Positions 1-7,837 of a stretch of DNA of 32,206 nucleotides are shown here, one piece after another. Under the pieces are notes generated by a model that had not been told where the DNA came from, did not search any database, and saw only the letters and a program-made list of their open reading frames with translations. The stretch lies in assembly GCA_027055805.1 (NCBI GenBank), contig JALUMR010000089.1, forward strand, positions 1-32,206, in the 5' to 3' direction. This DNA comes from Campylobacteraceae bacterium. GTDB lineage: Bacteria > Campylobacterota > Campylobacteria > Campylobacterales > Sulfurovaceae. The translations under genes were made by a program, and so were the position numbers. How positions within the stretch are numbered: position 1 is the first letter of the stretch; every line of letters begins with the position of its first letter.

Positions 1-56
1 TAGAAATCTTATAAATTGATGAATTCATTAAACTCTTTATTTGATGCTTTTTAAGA

Positions 57-62
57 TATAAT
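57..62 (+). promoter_or_regulatory. Predicted -10 box for the 267-residue membrane protein gene
   Basis: A perfect TATAAT lies 22 bases before the ATG at 85, after a T-rich stretch. There is no convincing -35, as is usual for housekeeping promoters in Campylobacterota. An AAAGGA ribosome binding site follows at about 72-77. Predicted from sequence only. Confidence 0.45.
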
Positions 63-84
63 AATTTTTTTAAAGGAATAAAAA

Positions 85-888
85 ATGCAAGAAAACAATA
101 TGCGACTTATAGATGAGGCTATCGCTTTTGAGCCTGTTAAAAATACTTTTCGTTTGGGTTGGGAGTTTATTACTCTTAATAAAAAATTTACTATGAGTGT
201 CATGGTTGTACTTCTGGTTTTAAGCTTGTTGGGACTTTTACCTGTAGTAGGATTTATTGCTTCAGTTTTTTCTAGTGGATTTGCCTTGGCTGTTCAGATA
301 TATGCAGGTAGATTAGTTTATGAGACAGATAATATAGAGAGCTTTGTTGAGGAGGTTCATAATGCCGATGGTCAAGATATAATAAAGCGTTACTTTGCTC
401 CTGCTTTAGGTGCATATATGGGCTGGATGGTCATGGCTTTATTGTTTGTTGGGATTATTTCTTTAGTTATAGCTGGTTCAGGTATCAGTTTTCAAGGAGG
501 AATATCTGCTACTACCAATAATGCAGAACTTTTTTCTTTATTATCAACTATTGGTATACCTCTACTTTTAGTAGGAGTACTGTTCTCTTATGTTCAACCT
601 TTGGTTCAGTCAAACATTATAATGGCAAACGATTTTAAAGAGGGTTTTTTTGCTGTATTTACAATATTTTCTGCTGATGTTTGGAGAGATGCAATGCAAG
701 GAGTTTACTTTAAATATATTTCGGTTTATGGAGTTATTATTTTATTGGCTATGTTTCTGTTTACTTTTATTTTTACTATCTTTTCTACAATCCCTATTTT
801 AAACATACTTGTTTTAGTAGTTTTTGTTTATATATTTTCTATTATGATGACGGTATCGGCTGTTATGGCTAAAAGAATAGTAGAGTAA
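85..888 (+). CDS. Multi-pass membrane protein of unknown function
   Basis: The 267-residue protein has a short charged N-terminus followed by about five or six hydrophobic segments (roughly residues 35-55, 57-75, 108-130, 150-172, 208-230 and 235-262), so it should sit in the inner membrane. A ribosome binding site (AAAGGA) precedes the ATG at a good distance, and a TATAAT lies just upstream, so it is probably transcribed alone. It ends at a hairpin shared with the convergent gene. I do not recognise a named domain or catalytic motif. It faces the polysaccharide genes rather than joining their operons, so it may be the neighbour of the locus and not part of it. Confidence 0.8.
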   Translation: MQENNMRLIDEAIAFEPVKNTFRLGWEFITLNKKFTMSVMVVLLVLSLLGLLPVVGFIASVFSSGFALAVQIYAGRLVYETDNIESFVEEVHNADGQDIIKRYFAPALGAYMGWMVMALLFVGIISLVIAGSGISFQGGISATTNNAELFSLLSTIGIPLLLVGVLFSYVQPLVQSNIIMANDFKEGFFAVFTIFSADVWRDAMQGVYFKYISVYGVIILLAMFLFTFIFTIFSTIPILNILVLVVFVYIFSIMMTVSAVMAKRIVE

Positions 889-910
889 AGCCCTTTTGTA
901 TAGGGCTTTA
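886..910. terminator. Hairpin between convergent genes, likely bidirectional terminator
   Basis: TAAAGCCC (886-893) and GGGCTTTA (903-910) form a perfect 8 bp stem around a 9-base loop. It begins inside the stop codon of the plus-strand gene and lies 11 bases beyond the stop of the minus-strand gene. The plus-strand side is followed by a moderately T-rich stretch; the minus side is less clear. Confidence 0.6.
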
Positions 911-920
911 CTTGTAGATT

Positions 921-2117
921 TTATTTGGACTTATAAACTTCTTGCATCATTTTTATCCACTCTTTTGTAACGGGGTACTTTGTTTTTTGTCGTAGCCAGT
1001 CTTGCTCTTCGGTATAGTATATGGCGTATTTATCACTATATTTTAGGGCTTTTTGTAGGGTTCTTTTAATATCATTTATGCTGGATTTATTACGCGTATC
1101 AAACTCTTTATAACTGCTTTTTTGACCTTTGTTAAATACCATAAAGCCAACATTGACATCTTGTGACCAAGAGGCTCTATCTTTAGGTGGGACAAGCCAT
1201 TGGTAACTGCTGTTTAAATCATTGTTGTATTTATCTTTGGCAATATTGTATTTTCTCCACTCATAACTCTCTCTAAAGTGTTTATCTGCTCTGTATCTAT
1301 AGCTTTCACCCATATCGTAAAGGGTTGCATTTTTATCTAACCCCTCTTTGAAACCTGTAAAAATGGCACCTAAAAGTTCATGGGAACGAGGTAGCCCAAG
1401 CTCAACTATCAGTCGGTTATCTTTATTGGAGTTCGGATGTGAAAGTGCTGGACCGTGATAGACTAAAAGCGTAAGGTTTGGATTTGCTTTGACCATGCTT
1501 TTCATGATTTGTTTAAAAAGGGAGGTAACTTTGTCGCTATGCTCTTTAAATGTATATTTTGAATTACGATAGGCATGTTCATCGAACATAGCTTTTGTTT
1601 GGCTACCTTTTCTTTCCCATGCTTTAGAGTTTTTTGTTAACTCTTTTTTTGTTGGAAATTTAAAATTAATCATTTTTCTATCGTTGTCTCTATAGACTTC
1701 ATCATCAAAAACAATACCTTCAAAGTGTAGGTTAGCAGCTACTTGTGCAACTATGGCAAAGTTTTGTGTAACCTGTTCCCAAGCTGTTTTGTTCCAGTAG
1801 TCTTCAGGAAAGTGAATATCAACTCGAAGGAAATTGTGTTTATTTTTATAAAGGTCTTTTAGACCTTTTACTTCATTCCAAACGGTTTTATAGTCCAGTT
1901 TGGTTTTAGGTTTCATCACTTCATGGGTAAAGGTGTCTCCTACCACAATAAACCCAGAGAAGGGAAGCTTTTTAATAGTCTCATAGTTATCTATAAGATT
2001 TTTAGACATCATGGGGAGCCACTCATTCCCTTGAGCGAGTAGAAGATACTTCTCTTTAGCTTGTAGAGAGGTGAAAAGCAGAGGGATAATGACTAAAGTA
2101 TATAACATTTTTTTCAT
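921..2117 (-). CDS. Secreted TIM-barrel hydrolase-like protein (downstream copy of a tandem pair)
   Basis: This is a 398-residue protein with a clear Sec signal peptide (hydrophobic core at residues 5-18, likely cleavage after LQA at 18-20), so it is exported. The mature part has alternating strand-like and helix-like stretches. It carries an acidic FDDE motif at 137-140, following a small hydrophobic strand, as in glycoside-hydrolase-like TIM barrels where such acids are catalytic. The family is not one I can name, so hydrolase activity is inference. It is a close paralogue of the gene just upstream, matching along the whole length. It is the last gene of the minus-strand run that starts with the EpsG-like gene and ends at the 886-910 hairpin. 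The AAGGAA site upstream of the ATG fits the start. A role in trimming the exported polymer is a guess from context. Confidence 0.75.
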   Translation of the reverse strand: MKKMLYTLVIIPLLFTSLQAKEKYLLLAQGNEWLPMMSKNLIDNYETIKKLPFSGFIVVGDTFTHEVMKPKTKLDYKTVWNEVKGLKDLYKNKHNFLRVDIHFPEDYWNKTAWEQVTQNFAIVAQVAANLHFEGIVFDDEVYRDNDRKMINFKFPTKKELTKNSKAWERKGSQTKAMFDEHAYRNSKYTFKEHSDKVTSLFKQIMKSMVKANPNLTLLVYHGPALSHPNSNKDNRLIVELGLPRSHELLGAIFTGFKEGLDKNATLYDMGESYRYRADKHFRESYEWRKYNIAKDKYNNDLNSSYQWLVPPKDRASWSQDVNVGFMVFNKGQKSSYKEFDTRNKSSINDIKRTLQKALKYSDKYAIYYTEEQDWLRQKTKYPVTKEWIKMMQEVYKSK

Positions 2118-2150
2118 TTTTTTATTCCTTTTTTATAATGTATAATATTT
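2118..2150 (-). repeat. Leader copy left by tandem duplication
   Basis: Read on the minus strand, the spacer before the 398-residue gene repeats the sequence just before the 402-residue gene: AAATATTATA, then A or C, then ATTATAAAAAAGGAA. At the upstream copy the same bases encode the end of the SGNH protein (KNIINYKKG). The spacer therefore looks like a non-coding remnant of that gene's 3' end, carried along when the secreted-protein gene was duplicated. It also supplies the ribosome binding site. Confidence 0.65.
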
Positions 2151-3357
2151 ACTTGTTTTTATAGACATCTTGCATCATTTCCATCCAACCTTCTGTAAGA
2201 GGATAGGGTGTATTGGGACGTACCCAATCTTGCTCTTCGGTATAGTATATGGCATATTTATCACTATATTTTAGTGCTTTTTGCAGGGTTCTTTTAATAT
2301 CATCAATACTGGATTTGTTACGCGTATCAAACTCTTTAAATGTACTTCTTTGACCTTTATTAAAAACCATAAAACCTACATTGACATCATTTGACCATGA
2401 GGCTCTATCTCTAGGAGGGACAAGCCATTGGTAACTGCTGTCTATATCATTGTTATATTCATCTTTTGCAATATTGTACTTTCTCCACTGATAACTGTTT
2501 TTAAAGTGGTTCTCTTCTCGGTATCTGTAACTTTCTCCCATATCGTAAAGCGTCGCATTTTTATCTAATCCCTCTTTAAAACCTGCGAAAATGGCACCTA
2601 AATGTTCATGTAATCTGGGTGAACCTAGATTTACTATAAGTTGGTTGTCTTTATTGGAGTTAGGGTGTGAAAGTGCTGGACCATTGTATACTAAAACAGT
2701 AAGGTTTGGATTTATCTCTACCATGCTTTTCATTATCTCTTTAAAAAGGGAGGTGATTTTCTCGCTATGCTCTTTAAATGTATATTGTGGATTACGATAA
2801 GCATATTTATCAATAATAGTGTTCTCTTGACTACCTTTTCTTTCCCATGATGCAGAGTTATTGTTTAACTCATTTTTGGTTGGAAATTTAAAATTTACCA
2901 TTTTATGGTCATTCATGTCTTCATAAATCTCATCATCAAAAACAATACCGTCAAAGTGTAGGTCAGTAGCTACTTGTGCCACTATGGCAAAGTTTTGTGT
3001 AACCTGCTCCCAAGCGACATAGTCCCAGTAGTCTGCAGGAAAGTGAATATCAATTCTAAGAAAATTATGTTTGTTTTTATAAAGGTCTTTTAGACCTTTG
3101 ACTTCGTTCCAAACGGTTTGATAGTCCAGTTTGGTTTTAGGCTTCATTACTTCATGGGTAAAGGTGTCTCCTACTATAATAAAACCAGAGAAGGGAAGCT
3201 CTTTAATAGTGTTATAGTTATCTATAAGATTTTTAGACATCATGGGGAGCCATTCATTCCCCTGTGTAAGTAGAAGATACTTCTCTTTAGCTTGTAGCGA
3301 AGTGAAAAGTAGAGAGATAATAATTAGTTTATTCAGTTTGTAGAGTCTCTTTTTCAT
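2149..3357 (-). CDS. Secreted TIM-barrel hydrolase-like protein (upstream copy of a tandem pair)
   Basis: A 402-residue paralogue of the following gene. The N-terminus (positive, then hydrophobic to about residue 20, cleavage after LQA near 23) is a Sec signal peptide. The acidic FDDE motif is present near residue 140, as in its twin, and most positions agree by eye. Differences cluster in the signal peptide, in the segment after the FDDE motif (about residues 150-190) and near the C-terminus. The first 29 bases overlap the 3' end of the SGNH gene in another frame. The start is supported by AAGGAA seven bases before the ATG, which itself lies inside the SGNH gene, so the two are probably translated from one message. 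The function is not known; an exported polysaccharide-active enzyme is the most natural reading, from the fold-like pattern and from the neighbours. Confidence 0.75.
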   Translation of the reverse strand: MKKRLYKLNKLIIISLLFTSLQAKEKYLLLTQGNEWLPMMSKNLIDNYNTIKELPFSGFIIVGDTFTHEVMKPKTKLDYQTVWNEVKGLKDLYKNKHNFLRIDIHFPADYWDYVAWEQVTQNFAIVAQVATDLHFDGIVFDDEIYEDMNDHKMVNFKFPTKNELNNNSASWERKGSQENTIIDKYAYRNPQYTFKEHSEKITSLFKEIMKSMVEINPNLTVLVYNGPALSHPNSNKDNQLIVNLGSPRLHEHLGAIFAGFKEGLDKNATLYDMGESYRYREENHFKNSYQWRKYNIAKDEYNNDIDSSYQWLVPPRDRASWSNDVNVGFMVFNKGQRSTFKEFDTRNKSSIDDIKRTLQKALKYSDKYAIYYTEEQDWVRPNTPYPLTEGWMEMMQDVYKNK

Positions 3358-4450
3358 TTTGTGTTCCTTTTTTATAATTTATAATATTTTTTTTGAGCAT
3401 TTGTAAATGCTCTGTAATGTTCTCTTTTGTAACCAATTGACCAAAGTCATCAGGAACTTTTACTGTTTTGTCATTAAAAATTCGTGCTGCTATAAGTTTT
3501 CCTATGAAAGGTCTGTAGTGGCTACGTTCATAATAGTTGCAGTTATTTGTCGTGATACTGTTGTAGCCTGAAAAATCATAAAAGTCTGTAATAGTTGCAA
3601 TGTCTTTGAGATAAGCAAGATAGTCCTTAATAACAAAAGTGTCCATTAAGATTTTATTGTGAGGTACCATAAAGGTATAGAGCTTAATGTTGTTTGCTTT
3701 ACAGAGAGAAACTATCTCTTTTAGGGCATGAATGGTCTCCTTTCGTGTTGTATATTTTAAAATAGGTCTGTTGTGTCTGTGAAATGACTTTTGATTTTTA
3801 ACATACTCTTCACAGTTTTTTGCAATCTTCTCTTCAGCTACAGGGTTCGCCCAAATACCTGTTTGTAAATTGTAGGTTACATTAAAGGTATAATTGAAAT
3901 TTTGAGCTATTTTCTTTTTTATATTCAAAGGGAAAAAACCACTTAAGTAATCAAAGTAGAAGAGGGCTAGTGATTCATCTTTTACATAGGGATGCATTCT
4001 CCCTAAATAGTTAGACTCATCACTTCCATAATAGCTCATATTGATGCCATCGAGTTGCATATAGAGGGTTTTAATGGGGTATTTTGCTTTTATCATATAG
4101 CGTATATGCATTAGGTTGCTATAGAGGTTTGCTCCATTTAGGGTCATATTGTATATTTTTGCATTTGGAATATACTGCTCAACTACTTGTGGATTGGTGG
4201 TTCCTATACGACTTGAGCCAAGCATATAGCCATTATATTTGTCATGATTTTTCTCTAGGTACTCAATTTTTACAAAACGTTGATTGATTTGAAAATCATG
4301 CTTGAGTATTTTACTCTGAAACACATTGAAAGGGTCAACAATATAGTTTGTTAACATAAGTAACGAAAAACCTATAAGTGCTGTAGTGGTAGAAATTTTA
4401 ATCCATTTTTTACTGTTGATATTTTTGTTGTTCTTTTTTTTGCTGTTCAT
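3329..4450 (-). CDS. SGNH-type O-acyltransferase partner of MBOAT (AlgJ/DltD-like role)
   Basis: The 373-residue protein has one membrane anchor near residues 17-38 and a periplasmic domain. The motif GSSR at 78-81 fits the nucleophile block of SGNH-like proteins paired with MBOAT acyltransferases, with Ser80 as the likely nucleophile. Near the C-terminus, residues 308-314 read ERSHYRP. Related proteins usually carry an Asp where this one has Glu308; His311 is kept. It follows the MBOAT gene directly. I prefer the ATG at 4450 (GGTGG eight bases upstream), but a GTG at 4462, directly after the MBOAT stop, would add four residues. The 3' end overlaps the next gene by 29 bases. Likely role: to take acyl groups moved across the membrane by the MBOAT protein and place them on the polysaccharide. 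Substrate unknown. Confidence 0.75.
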   Translation of the reverse strand: MNSKKKNNKNINSKKWIKISTTTALIGFSLLMLTNYIVDPFNVFQSKILKHDFQINQRFVKIEYLEKNHDKYNGYMLGSSRIGTTNPQVVEQYIPNAKIYNMTLNGANLYSNLMHIRYMIKAKYPIKTLYMQLDGINMSYYGSDESNYLGRMHPYVKDESLALFYFDYLSGFFPLNIKKKIAQNFNYTFNVTYNLQTGIWANPVAEEKIAKNCEEYVKNQKSFHRHNRPILKYTTRKETIHALKEIVSLCKANNIKLYTFMVPHNKILMDTFVIKDYLAYLKDIATITDFYDFSGYNSITTNNCNYYERSHYRPFIGKLIAARIFNDKTVKVPDDFGQLVTKENITEHLQMLKKNIINYKKGTQNEKETLQTE

Positions 4451-4462
4451 CTGTCCTACCAC

Positions 4463-5917
4463 CTAAAAATTAAAATATAAAAATTCGGATACTTTATTGA
4501 GGGAAATTAGACCGATAAGAAGGGTAATACCTGTAAAAATAGCCGTAAAGTAATTGAGTTGAAAACTTTTTAATTGTTCTGCTGAACTCTTAAAAAATAA
4601 GGTCATTATAAATGCAGTGACAAGCCAAAGAACGGTCTCTAATTCTGCTCCTATATGGATACCAAAATAGCCAAAATTCACCGAGAACTCTTTTAGAAAT
4701 GCCAAGTGATTCTCAAGAACTTTTGGAAGAACAATATTGTCTAGTGAGAACATAGAGCTTAAAACTTTAATGGCATCGTCCCACTCTTTGGCTCTAAAGA
4801 ATACCCAAGCGATATTGATAAAGTTAAAGGTGATAAACCAAGCTACCCAGCCCCAAAGTTTGAACCCTAAGTTGCTCCACGCTCTGTGAATAACTAAGGC
4901 TAAACCATGAAGAAAGCCCCAAAATACAAACGTCCATCCAGCTCCATGCCAAAGACCACCAATAATAAATGTAGCCATTAGGTTGGCGTAGGTTCTAAAG
5001 GAGCCTTTTCTATTTCCTCCAAGAGGAATATAGATATAGTCTCTTAAAAATCGACTCAACGTTATATGCCATCTTCGCCAAAAATCTTGAATGCTTTTTG
5101 CTTTATAGGGGCTGTTGAAGTTAATAGGTAGTTTGATATTGAAAAGAAGTGCAGCTCCTATTGCCATGTCTGTGTATCCTGAAAAGTCAAAATAGAGTTG
5201 GAAAGTGTACGACAGAGAGGTTGCCCACGCTTCAAAAAGGTTTAACGTCGTTGCTACATCAAATCCAGCTGTTGCCCACGTTGCAAAGGTGTCGGCAATG
5301 ATTACTTTTTTAAAGAGTCCTATAGCAAAGATAAAGAGTCCCATAGCTATGTTGTTGTAGTTAATGATTTTATTTCTTGTTTTAGCAAATTGAGGCATCA
5401 TCTCTTTATGGTGGACAATAGGTCCTGCTATTAGTTGAGGGAAAAAAGTTACAAAGAGTGCATAGTTTAAAAAGTTATACTCTTTGGTCTCTTTTCTGTA
5501 GCTATCAACCAAGTAAGATATCTGTTGAAAAGTAAAAAATGATATAGCAAGGGGTAATGCAAGGTTTAGTAATGGGATACTGCTGTTAAAAGCAAGATTG
5601 ACATTTTCTATGAGAAAGTCTGCATATTTAAAGTAGCCAAGCAAAGAGAGGTTTGCAACTATTCCTACTATTAGGATGCTTTTGTTTGAAAACTTACTTG
5701 AGCCATTTGCTAAGATATTACCTAAAAGGTAGTTAAAAAGCATAGAGGCTAATATAATGGGCAGATAGGCAACATTCCACCAAGAGTAAAAAAAGAGTGA
5801 AGAGAAAACCAGTAGCCCTTTACTTGCCTGGGTTAATCTTTTATGGTTGAGATAAAAATATAATATAAATGTAATTGGTAAAAAAGCAAATATAAATTGG
5901 TAGCTATTAAATAACAT
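4463..5917 (-). CDS. MBOAT family O-acyltransferase (AlgI/DltB-like), copy 1
   Basis: A 484-residue polytopic inner-membrane protein with all the marks of the AlgI/DltB branch of MBOAT proteins. These include HHKEMMPQF near 169-177, FDFSGYTDMAIG at 243-254, the DFWRRWH block at 278-284, YIPLGGNRKG at 295-304, and WHGAGW starting at 323 with the conserved catalytic His324. AlgI-type enzymes move an acyl group, usually acetyl, from the cytoplasm to a periplasmic partner that acylates a polysaccharide. The SGNH-like gene directly downstream is that partner. The protein is closely similar to the second MBOAT at 12898-14310. An extended -10 lies about 25 bases upstream and AGGAG precedes the ATG. 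Confidence 0.93.
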   Translation of the reverse strand: MLFNSYQFIFAFLPITFILYFYLNHKRLTQASKGLLVFSSLFFYSWWNVAYLPIILASMLFNYLLGNILANGSSKFSNKSILIVGIVANLSLLGYFKYADFLIENVNLAFNSSIPLLNLALPLAISFFTFQQISYLVDSYRKETKEYNFLNYALFVTFFPQLIAGPIVHHKEMMPQFAKTRNKIINYNNIAMGLFIFAIGLFKKVIIADTFATWATAGFDVATTLNLFEAWATSLSYTFQLYFDFSGYTDMAIGAALLFNIKLPINFNSPYKAKSIQDFWRRWHITLSRFLRDYIYIPLGGNRKGSFRTYANLMATFIIGGLWHGAGWTFVFWGFLHGLALVIHRAWSNLGFKLWGWVAWFITFNFINIAWVFFRAKEWDDAIKVLSSMFSLDNIVLPKVLENHLAFLKEFSVNFGYFGIHIGAELETVLWLVTAFIMTLFFKSSAEQLKSFQLNYFTAIFTGITLLIGLISLNKVSEFLYFNF

Positions 5918-5941
5918 AGGTCTCCTATAGTGTTTTTTAAA

Positions 5942-5947
5942 ATTGTA
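5942..5947 (-). promoter_or_regulatory. Extended -10 promoter for the first MBOAT operon
   Basis: On the minus strand the sequence TGTTACAAT fits an extended -10 (TGn plus TACAAT), giving a leader of about 17 bases before the ATG at 5917. The MBOAT/SGNH/secreted-protein genes may thus be transcribed separately from the EpsG-like gene upstream, although read-through is possible. Predicted from sequence only. Confidence 0.4.
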
Positions 5948-5988
5948 ACAGAAAATACATTACAACATAATTTGTTTTAAAATGTTAA

Positions 5989-6948
5989 TCAATGAACATT
6001 TGCCAGTCTGTATTTGAACATTAGTAAAATATATAGAAAAAATAGAACATAGGTTCCTTGTTTGTAATGTTTAGGTAGGTACCCAACTGAGATAATAATA
6101 AGTGGTATGGTTAGTGCAACAAAGCGTTGAGCGAAGTTACCCATCAGGGATGAGAAGAAGAAAAAGCTGGTCATCGTTATGGCATACCCTGCTATAATAC
6201 GTTGTTTTTCATTTTCAAAGTTAGCAAAGGTTGCAACAATTAAACCTATTGTAAACCAGATAATGGAGTAGGAGAGAGATGCACCTACAATAATATCATG
6301 GTACCCTGCACGTCTATCACCTAGAAAGGCAAGTAGTATGTCTACCCCATAACGTATAAATAGTGCAACAAAAAATGCTACAAAAATAGTAATGAGATAA
6401 TATTTTTTAGAGGCTACCATGTGGTTTAATTTTTGAAGTAAAAAGTAAATAACGATAAAGAGAGGCATAGAGGTATGAATTAAAAAGGAGGTAATAGCAA
6501 TGATTATTTTCCATTTTTTTGAACGTAAATCATACGCCAAGAGAAGCAGTGCAAAGGCGAAAGCACTTCGTATTTGAGCCATAACTAAGTCAATAAACAT
6601 AGGGTTAAATAGAAAAATCATCCCGATATAGTAATCAACACGTTTAAAGAGAAAAAGAGCATAAAGAAAAACGGTAAGTATAGATACAAGATAGAGTGCT
6701 AAACGATAATCATCAAAAACTAAGCCAATACCAATAATGACATATTTCCAAACAGGTTCACTGACTATCCATGAAAGACCAGTATGGACACCTTCATTAC
6801 CTCCTTCGTGAAGGTATTCGATACGATTTATGTAGTTGGTGATGTCTGCAAAATCTCCATGGTATATGATGTCCCATGGAACAATATAGGTAATCAAAAT
6901 TGCATAAAAAAGTGAAATGAAATAGAGGTTATATGTTTTATTTGTCAT
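5989..6948 (-). CDS. EpsG-family / Wzy-like polysaccharide polymerase
   Basis: A 319-residue integral membrane protein with about nine or ten hydrophobic helices and a large N-terminal loop (about residues 28-68). The stretch AQIRSAFAFALLLLA (about 123-137) matches the Arg-containing helix seen in EpsG-family polymerases, and the following LIHTSM (about 156-161) is also typical. EpsG proteins are the Wzy-type enzymes that join lipid-linked repeat units into long chains at the periplasmic face of the membrane. The two flippases and the Wzc-like regulator in this window support that role. The start lies 36 bases from a TATAAT on the minus strand; the ribosome binding site is weak (AGAGAAAG). 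It is shorter than some Wzy proteins but within the EpsG range. Confidence 0.75.
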   Translation of the reverse strand: MTNKTYNLYFISLFYAILITYIVPWDIIYHGDFADITNYINRIEYLHEGGNEGVHTGLSWIVSEPVWKYVIIGIGLVFDDYRLALYLVSILTVFLYALFLFKRVDYYIGMIFLFNPMFIDLVMAQIRSAFAFALLLLAYDLRSKKWKIIIAITSFLIHTSMPLFIVIYFLLQKLNHMVASKKYYLITIFVAFFVALFIRYGVDILLAFLGDRRAGYHDIIVGASLSYSIIWFTIGLIVATFANFENEKQRIIAGYAITMTSFFFFSSLMGNFAQRFVALTIPLIIISVGYLPKHYKQGTYVLFFLYILLMFKYRLANVH

Positions 6949-6983
6949 GCTTTCTCTTTTAGACCAATGAAATGAGTGTGTTT

Positions 6984-6989
6984 ATTATA
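6984..6989 (-). promoter_or_regulatory. Predicted -10 box for the EpsG-like gene
   Basis: TATAAT on the minus strand gives a leader of about 29 bases. It lies in a very AT-rich 181-base divergent spacer (6949-7129), which also holds the promoter for the plus-strand methyltransferase gene. The middle of this spacer (about 6990-7080) is nearly all A and T and shows no other feature. Confidence 0.45.
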
Positions 6990-7107
6990 ATTTTAACATT
7001 AAAAATAATAATTATGATAAAATTTTAATATATTTTTAAATTTATTATAAAATAATAAAAATATATTAACATTTTAAAACATAAAGTATTATTAATATGG
7101 GTTGAGA

Positions 7108-7113
7108 TATAAT
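7108..7113 (+). promoter_or_regulatory. Predicted -10 box for the methyltransferase-flippase operon
   Basis: TATAAT lies 16 bases before the ATG at 7130, and AAAGGA (7119-7124) is well placed for ribosome binding. A transcript starting the usual distance after this box would begin right at the ribosome binding site. Either the leader is very short or the true promoter lies further upstream. Confidence 0.35.
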
Positions 7114-7129
7114 CATCTAAAGGATAATT

Positions 7130-7837
7130 ATGGAGCTTTCAGGTGATGAAATTGTGGCAAAAAATGCCGATTGGAAGTTTAGTGGTAACATGGTGGATAA
7201 CTTTGAAAAGCACGTGAGAAAGTCTGTACCTCTTTATGAAGAGGGGCATGAATTGGCCATAAAACTTAGTGACTATTTTGTTAAAAATGACTCTATATGT
7301 TATGAGTTAGGCTCTTCAACGGGTAGGCTTAGTTATAAGTTAGCCAAGCACCATGAGTTTAGAGATGCAAAATTTGTAGGAGTTGATATAGAAAAAGATA
7401 TGGTTACTAAAGCAAATGAGCTTTATAAAAATCCAAATTTATCTTTTGTTTGTGATGACATGAATACCATGGAGTTCGAGAAAAGCGATTTGATTGTCTC
7501 TTATTATACAATTCAGTTTATTCACCCTAAGTTACGACAGCAGTTGATAGATAAAATATATGAGTGTTTAAATTGGGGTGGGGCTTTTATACTGTATGAA
7601 AAAGTACGAGCAAATGATGCACGGTTTCAAGACATTATCTCAAACCTCTATATGGAATACAAATTAGACCAAGGTTATGAAGCCCAAGAGATTATTGCTA
7701 AAGCAAAGAGTTTAAAAGGTGTGCTAGAACCCTTCTCGACAGAAGGCAATATGGACATGTTGAAACGGGCAGGTTTTGTTGATATCTTAACAGTACAAAA
7801 ATATATGAATTTTGAAGGGTTTTTAGTTATAAAATGA
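7130..7837 (+). CDS. CmoA-like class I methyltransferase
   Basis: The 235-residue protein follows the layout of CmoA (carboxy-SAM synthase) from end to end. It has a KSVPLYEE segment at 31-38, the SAM-binding glycine motif ELGSSTG at 59-65, VGVDIEKDM at 83-91, IQFIHP at 128-133, LIDKIYECLNWGGA at 139-152 and a GYEAQEI segment at 182-188. In E. coli CmoA, Arg199 grips the extra carboxylate of carboxy-SAM; the aligned residue here is Ala192 (alignment made from memory). That argues for a methyltransferase using ordinary SAM, perhaps on a sugar or lipid-linked intermediate. The gene overlaps the first flippase by ATGA, so it belongs to the polysaccharide operon and not to tRNA modification. A true carboxy-SAM synthase cannot be fully excluded. 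Confidence 0.7.
   Translation: MELSGDEIVAKNADWKFSGNMVDNFEKHVRKSVPLYEEGHELAIKLSDYFVKNDSICYELGSSTGRLSYKLAKHHEFRDAKFVGVDIEKDMVTKANELYKNPNLSFVCDDMNTMEFEKSDLIVSYYTIQFIHPKLRQQLIDKIYECLNWGGAFILYEKVRANDARFQDIISNLYMEYKLDQGYEAQEIIAKAKSLKGVLEPFSTEGNMDMLKRAGFVDILTVQKYMNFEGFLVIK

Noticed and set aside
5955-5990. Possible terminator after the EpsG-like gene (ATGTT/AACAT pairs)
   Set aside because: Five-base AT-rich stems with no T-run are too weak to call.
7130-7837. Canonical cmoA for tRNA wobble modification
   Set aside because: The carboxylate-binding Arg is missing and the gene is coupled to a flippase; kept only as a CmoA-like methyltransferase.
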